Source: an uncultured Collinsella sp. (GTDB lineage: Bacteria > Actinomycetota > Coriobacteriia > Coriobacteriales > Coriobacteriaceae). From it: a DNA stretch of 42,516 bases. Below are positions 38,275-42,516 of this stretch, in pieces. Position 1 is the first letter of the stretch; every line of letters begins with the position of its first letter. The notes under the pieces are model-generated. The model saw nothing but the letters and a program-made list of their open reading frames with translations. It was not told the DNA's origin and made no database searches. The stretch covers positions 1 through 42,516 of the forward strand of contig CABUKS010000021.1 of the NCBI GenBank assembly GCA_902492235.1, given 5' to 3'. Position numbers and translations under genes: made by a program.

Positions 38275-39657
38275 ATGGCTGATACCGTATCTAAGCACAT
38301 TGACATGACCACCGGCTCGCTGTGGCGCAATATTCCCCTGTTCGCCTTCCCCGTGGCCGCCACGAGCATCTTGGAGCAGCTGTCGAACCTCATCGCCACG
38401 GTCATTATCGGTAACTTCTCGGGCGACCAGGGAACCCTCGCCATGGCGGCGGTCGGCTCCAATGTTCCGCTTACCAGTCTTATGCTCAACCTGTTTATTG
38501 GCATGTCGCTTGGCTCCAACGTGGTCATCGCCAACGCCATCGGCCGCAACGATCAGAACATGGTCAAACGCGCCGTCCATACCTCGATTTTAATGGCGCT
38601 CGTGGGCTTTGTCGTCATCGCACTGGGCGAGATCTTTGCCGAGCCCATGCTCGCCGCGCTCAACGTTCCTGCCGAAACCATGCCGCTCGCCTCGCTCTAC
38701 CTGCGCGTCTTTTTGCTCAGCCTGCCCTCGATCTTGCTCTACAACTTTGAGGCCGCAATCTTCCGCTCCGTCGGCATCACCCGCATGCCGCTGCAGGCGC
38801 TTGCCGTGTCCACCGTCCTCAACATTGGCCTGGACCTCATCTTTGTCCCTGTACTCCACTGGGGTGTCGCGGGCGTCGCCATCGCCACCGCCATCGCCTA
38901 CACCGTCAGCGCCGCCACGCTCTTTATCCGCCTGCTCAAGACCGACTCCGTCGTCCGCGTCACCCTACGCGACCTGGCTATCGACCCCGTCGCCCTCAAG
39001 CGCATCGTCAAGATCGGCCTGCCCGCCGGCATCCAAAGCGCTGTCTTTGCCGTCGCCAACATCATCATCCAGTCTGCCATCAACAGCCTGGGCACCGAGG
39101 TCATGGCGGCCTCGAGCGCCGCCATGAGCCTGGAGTACGTGTGCTACAACCTGCTCAACAGCTTTAGCCAGGCTTGCACCACCTTTGTGGGACAAAACCA
39201 CGGTGCCCGCCAGATCGATCGCTGCACCAAAACGCTTAAGGTCTGCCTGGTCGAAGGCGGTATCGTTGCACTCACCACGATCATCGTTATTGTCGGCCTG
39301 GGACGCGAGATCTTGTCGCTGTTCAACAGCGACCCCAACATCGTCTCGATCGGCTATATCCGCGTGTGTTCGATCTTCCCGGCGTACGCCTTTAGCATGT
39401 TCTACGAAAACATGTCAGGCTACCTGCGCGGCTTTGGTATCTCGCTCACGCCCGCCCTCATCACCATGATCTGCGTCTGCGGCATCCGCTTCTATTGGGT
39501 GTTCTGCGTGTTCCCGCACTTCCGCACCTTTGCGAACATCATGATGGTCTACCCCATCAGCCTGGGCACCACGGCGTTCTTTATGGTCGTGGCGGTACTA
39601 CTCTGCCATCCGGCACGCACCTATCGCGTCACCCAAGCCAAAGCGACAACCCGCTAA
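38275..39657 (+). CDS. MATE-family efflux transporter
   Basis: 460 residues with twelve expected helices in two MATE repeats (GSLWRNIPLFAFPVAATSILEQLSNLIATVIIGNFSG at the N-terminus; IVKIGLPAGIQSAVFAVANIIIQSAINSLG opening the second half; FVGQNHGARQIDR). It is in the inner membrane, driven by H+ or Na+ gradients, exporting drugs or metabolites of unknown kind. Start 38275 has only a GAGAG ribosome site. No regulator is adjacent; convergent with the LysR at 39685. Confidence 0.92.
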   Translation: MADTVSKHIDMTTGSLWRNIPLFAFPVAATSILEQLSNLIATVIIGNFSGDQGTLAMAAVGSNVPLTSLMLNLFIGMSLGSNVVIANAIGRNDQNMVKRAVHTSILMALVGFVVIALGEIFAEPMLAALNVPAETMPLASLYLRVFLLSLPSILLYNFEAAIFRSVGITRMPLQALAVSTVLNIGLDLIFVPVLHWGVAGVAIATAIAYTVSAATLFIRLLKTDSVVRVTLRDLAIDPVALKRIVKIGLPAGIQSAVFAVANIIIQSAINSLGTEVMAASSAAMSLEYVCYNLLNSFSQACTTFVGQNHGARQIDRCTKTLKVCLVEGGIVALTTIIVIVGLGREILSLFNSDPNIVSIGYIRVCSIFPAYAFSMFYENMSGYLRGFGISLTPALITMICVCGIRFYWVFCVFPHFRTFANIMMVYPISLGTTAFFMVVAVLLCHPARTYRVTQAKATTR

Positions 39658-39684
39658 ACACCGCACTCAACGCCACGCCAGTCA

Positions 39685-40551
39685 TTAATTGACAATATGC
39701 GAGCTCATATAGTCGATAAAGCGCCTCGTGGCGATGGGCATGGTGTCCCAGCTGCGCCAGGCGGCCACCACGTCGCGCGAGGGGGCATGCACGATGGGCC
39801 GCACACAAATATCGGCTTGCATGCCCTCCACAGTACGACGGTAGAGCATGCTCACTCCTAGGCCCTCCTCCACCATCGCCATGATGGTGTAGTCGTCGGT
39901 GACCTCGCTCGTCACGTGCGGCGACAGGCCATGCGCCGCGAATGCATCGAGCACCAGGCTCTGTTCGCCCTCATCCAGAAGCACAAACGGATCGGAAGCC
40001 AGGTCGGCGAGCGTCACCTTTTCCTTTGCCGCCAGCGGATGCGCGGCCGGCAGCAATGCCACCAACTCGTCGTGATAGACCACGCGCTTCTCGAGCCCCG
40101 CGGTAAACCCGCGTGCCGTAAAGCAAAAATCAACCACGCCATCGTGCACCCACTGGGCGTTGCGCGTGTAATCGCCCTGCTTGAGGGTAAAGTGCACGCC
40201 CGGGTGCAGGGCTCCAAAGTCGCGAATCACGCGCGGCAACACGGTTCGGCTCACGTTGGTAAACGTCGCAATGCGAATATCGGTCGACGAAAGCCCCAGC
40301 AGCTCCTGGCGCTTGCCCTCAAGCTCAGCCTCGGCAGTTACGATCTGTCGCAGATACGGCAGATACTGCTTGCCATCGCGCGTAAGCGACACACCCCGCT
40401 TACCGCGCTCGATAAGCGTGGTACCCAGCTCACGCTCGAGCGCCCTGACGGCCTGGCTCACCGCACTTTGCGTATAGCCCAGCTCGTCCGCCGCGCCCTT
40501 AAGACTGCCGCGATCGACCACCATACAAACAATCTGATACCGCGATGCCAT
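39685..40551 (-). CDS. LysR-type transcriptional regulator
   Basis: 288 residues. HTH at 1-60 (CMVVDRGSLKGAADELGYTQSAVSQAVRALE), then substrate-binding domain (DIRIATFTNVSRTVLPRVI; DDYTIMAMVEEGLGVSMLY). The latter segment is nearly the same as DDYAIMAMVEDGLGVSILP of the LysR at 5052, so they are paralogous. Start follows GGAGG. Divergent from an EamA exporter at 40710. AAAACGTTTT at 40577-40586 is a perfect palindrome near its start. Ligand unknown. Confidence 0.9.
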   Translation of the reverse strand: MASRYQIVCMVVDRGSLKGAADELGYTQSAVSQAVRALERELGTTLIERGKRGVSLTRDGKQYLPYLRQIVTAEAELEGKRQELLGLSSTDIRIATFTNVSRTVLPRVIRDFGALHPGVHFTLKQGDYTRNAQWVHDGVVDFCFTARGFTAGLEKRVVYHDELVALLPAAHPLAAKEKVTLADLASDPFVLLDEGEQSLVLDAFAAHGLSPHVTSEVTDDYTIMAMVEEGLGVSMLYRRTVEGMQADICVRPIVHAPSRDVVAAWRSWDTMPIATRRFIDYMSSHIVN

Positions 40552-40709
40552 CGTGCCTCCACATCAATGCAGCCGTAAAACGTTTTGCCAGCGCCTTTCG
40601 CACCTACTTCAGCATTTCTTAATCATAATGAAGATACATTCGCTTTACTACATCCAAATCTGGGAGCAGAATCTTTTTTGCGAAACCGTTCTGTAACAAA
40701 AGGAGTCCC

Positions 40710-41612
40710 ATGGATCGCAAAAAAGCAATCGCGCTCTCATTTTCCGTTCCCGTCGCATGGGGCTTTTCGTATCCCCTCATGAAGATCGGCATGGACAGCA
40801 TGAACGCCACGAGCATCGTCGCGCTACGTTGCATCATCGCCTTTGTGGTCTGCCTGCTGCTCTTCCACAAGTGCGCTTTCCGCATCAACCGCGACCTTAT
40901 GGTCCGTGCCGCCATCATCGGCGCCATTATGGCAACCGAGCTCACCTGCATGTGCCTGGGCTCCAGCCTCACCTCTGCCTCCACTGCCGGCTTTTTGCAG
41001 AGCCTGACGGTCGTGATCGTACCGTTTGCCAACGCCGCCCTGCTGCATCGTGCCCCCGAGCGCAAAGTGCTCGTCGGCACTGCCATCGTCACCTGCGGCA
41101 TGCTGCTGCTCTCGGGCGCCGACTTTACCAGCCTGAACCCGGGCGCGATCATCATGCTGCTCTCCGCCTTTGTCTACGCCGGACACATCATTGTGGCGAA
41201 GCGCTTTGTCGAAGATGTCGACCCGCTGGCTCTGGGCGTTTGGCAGCTGGGCTTTGGCGGCTTGTTCTCGGGCATCGCCGCATTCACCTTTGGCGGCTTC
41301 ACGCTTCCCAGTACGCCCAGCGAGATCGTGGTCGTCGTCGCGCTCGCGCTCATCTGCTCTGCCTACGGCTTTATCACCCAGACGCTCGTGCAGCCCCACG
41401 TGCCCGCCGAGACCACTGGCTTCGCCTTCTCGCTCGAGCCGGTCTGCTCCGCCGTCTTTTCGTTCTTCCTAGTCGGTGAGGTCCTGAGCCCCATCGCCTT
41501 CCTGGGTGCAGCTCTCATCCTCACCGGCGTCATGGTGGCAACCGTCGAGCTTCCGCGCCTCCGCGCACATGGACAGGCTCGCATGGCGGGAGCGCCCGAG
41601 CACGTCTCGTAG
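40710..41612 (+). CDS. EamA/DMT family transporter
   Basis: 300 residues with two EamA repeats, ten helices (VPVAWGFSYPLMKIGMDSMNATSIVALRCIIAF; AFSLEPVCSAVFSFFLVGEVLSPIAFLGAALILTGV). Inner-membrane exporter or importer of small metabolites, substrate unknown. Start has AAAGGAG four bases upstream. Divergent from a LysR, mirroring the pair at 5052-6939, although the two EamA proteins themselves look only distantly alike. Confidence 0.9.
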   Translation: MDRKKAIALSFSVPVAWGFSYPLMKIGMDSMNATSIVALRCIIAFVVCLLLFHKCAFRINRDLMVRAAIIGAIMATELTCMCLGSSLTSASTAGFLQSLTVVIVPFANAALLHRAPERKVLVGTAIVTCGMLLLSGADFTSLNPGAIIMLLSAFVYAGHIIVAKRFVEDVDPLALGVWQLGFGGLFSGIAAFTFGGFTLPSTPSEIVVVVALALICSAYGFITQTLVQPHVPAETTGFAFSLEPVCSAVFSFFLVGEVLSPIAFLGAALILTGVMVATVELPRLRAHGQARMAGAPEHVS

Positions 41613-41659
41613 ACCCCGCTCTTCATACAGCCGTGGCATAAAGGCAACCGGTGCGCCTT

Positions 41660-41665
41660 TACAAT
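41660..41665 (+). promoter_or_regulatory. Candidate -10 for ung
   Basis: TACAAT 36 bases upstream of the ung start. Confidence 0.4.
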
Positions 41666-41700
41666 AGATGCCAACAGAGCATCTGACGTAAAGGAGCCCC

Positions 41701-42426
41701 ATGGACGCCGCGACCCGCGACCGCAACATAGCAACTTGGTTAGGCGATGCGCCGCAGCCGGTACGTGACACTACGAACCAGCTGCTCGAGCGCATCGCCC
41801 TCTTGCGTGCCGAACAGACCATCTACCCGGCACAAGACGACATCCTCAATGCCCTCGCCTACACGCCGGCCGACCAGGTCAAGGTTGTCATCTTAGGTCA
41901 AGACCCCTATCACGGACCCAACCAGGCCATGGGGCTGTCGTTCTCGGTCCCCGCAACGCAAACCAAGTTGCCGCCGAGTCTGCGCAACATCTATAAAGAA
42001 CTCAAAACTGATCTGGGTTGCCCCATTCCCGCCACAGGAGATCTAACGCCATGGGCACAACAGGGCGTCCTGCTTCTCAACACTACGCTCACCGTGCGCG
42101 AACACGCTGCGAACTCGCACGCCAAACTGGGCTGGAGCACGCTCACCGACTATGTTATCGAACGCTGCTGCCAGCTGCCCCAACCGGTAGTCTTTTTGGC
42201 ATGGGGCCGCTTTGCCCAGCAGATGGTCGAAGGCAAGCTCGTCGCAACTGGTGCGGGCAAGGCAACCGACAAGTTCTGTCTGGCCTCCACGCACCCCTCG
42301 CCGCTTTCGGCCAACCGTGCCACGGTAGAACTCCCCGCCTTTATGGGATCGCGCCCCTTCTCAGCAGCTAATCGGCTACTCGAACAGTACGGCTCGACCC
42401 CCGTCAACTGGACCTGCCTCGGCTAA
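41701..42426 (+). CDS. ung: Uracil-DNA glycosylase, family 1
   Basis: 241 residues. Removes uracil from DNA to start base-excision repair. All key motifs: VILGQDPYHGP (catalytic Asp in the water-activating loop), GLSFSVP, LLLNTTLTV (uracil-binding Asn), and HPSPLSA (His of the minor-groove intercalation loop). Start follows AAAGGAG by four bases. Cytosolic. Downstream there is half of a possible terminator, then what looks like an IS end. Confidence 0.95.
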   Translation: MDAATRDRNIATWLGDAPQPVRDTTNQLLERIALLRAEQTIYPAQDDILNALAYTPADQVKVVILGQDPYHGPNQAMGLSFSVPATQTKLPPSLRNIYKELKTDLGCPIPATGDLTPWAQQGVLLLNTTLTVREHAANSHAKLGWSTLTDYVIERCCQLPQPVVFLAWGRFAQQMVEGKLVATGAGKATDKFCLASTHPSPLSANRATVELPAFMGSRPFSAANRLLEQYGSTPVNWTCLG

Positions 42427-42461
42427 AAATCGATACATCAAAAACGCGCCCGACGGCTTTC

Positions 42462-42516
42462 TGAACTGCACCCCAAAACTTGGACGGCTTAAATAAGAAC
42501 TACGCCGCAAGGGACT
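42462..42516. mobile_element. Possible IS3-type element end, cut by the window
   Basis: TGAACTGCACCCCAAAACTT at 42462-42481, followed by GGACGG, resembles terminal inverted repeats of IS3-family (IS150-group) elements. The transposase would lie to the right, outside the window. Just before it, AAAAACGCGCCCGACGGC (42440-42457) looks like the left arm of a terminator without its partner, as if interrupted by the insertion. Confidence 0.4.

Noticed and set aside
1..42516. tRNA or rRNA genes
   Set aside because: No cloverleaf with a T-loop GGTTCGA-type segment and CCA-ready acceptor stem, and no rRNA signature, was found by reading both strands; GGTTCAATTT at 4941 is part of the operator repeats.

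Overview
The window looks like chromosomal DNA from a high-GC, gut-associated Actinomycetota of the class Coriobacteriia, most probably Collinsella or a close relative. That placement is an inference from GC-rich codon use, strong GGAGG-type ribosome sites, a complete bile salt hydrolase, two LysR/EamA divergent pairs and the general gene content. No rRNA, tRNA, CRISPR array or phage module was seen. The only likely mobile DNA is a possible IS3-type terminus at the right edge.

Layout. 1-5 kb: an RGG-tailed winged-helix protein, an MFS exporter divergent from a peptide deformylase, and an AlaA-type aminotransferase fused to an XRE DNA-binding domain with its own repeat operator. 5-9.4 kb: a LysR/EamA divergent pair and a Kup potassium transporter. 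9.4-13.4 kb: bile salt hydrolase, a second deformylase homologue lacking the catalytic Glu, an AzgA-like purine permease and a small esterase. 13.4-16.7 kb: a 17-codon mini-ORF, then a minus-strand HAD phosphatase - LysR - short MetE-like run with a LysR box before the metE-like gene. 16.7-18.8 kb: TPP riboswitch, attenuator and thiM - thiamine-binding protein - thiE operon. 18.9-24.5 kb: a patatin-like lipase and two paralogous cyclic-di-GMP proteins (GGDEF-PAS-degenerate GGDEF x2-EAL, and GGDEF-PAS-degenerate GGDEF). 24.5-27.4 kb: iron-sulfur type flavoprotein, Cys-less ArsC/Spx-like protein, CobW-type GTPase and TrmL. 27.5-34.5 kb: two ORC/archaeal-type AAA+ ATPases with C-terminal winged helices around a short UvrA2-like ABC protein, then a TetM-related translational GTPase. 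34.7-38.1 kb: GNAT acetyltransferase, zinc-ribbon protein, RsmJ, two small membrane proteins and RlmA. 38.3-42.4 kb: MATE exporter, a second LysR/EamA pair and uracil-DNA glycosylase.

Themes. Several genes suggest life in a fluctuating intestinal environment: bile salt deconjugation, export of small molecules (MFS, MATE, two EamA), purine and thiamine salvage, and ribosome or rRNA maintenance (TrmL, RsmJ, RlmA, TetM-like GTPase, two deformylase-like proteins). Many genes end in strong hairpins. Five hairpins in the right-hand third share a GTCCC or closely related core, and four of them lie on or within a few bases of a stop codon, which suggests a dispersed palindromic repeat family reused as terminators. 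The most novel-looking items are the XRE-AlaA fusion with an internal AlaA start, the ATPase/UvrA2/ATPase cluster with TTGGTAT-type operators, the TetM-like GTPase without the drug-displacing loop, and the deformylase paralogue with HMIDH instead of HEIDH.
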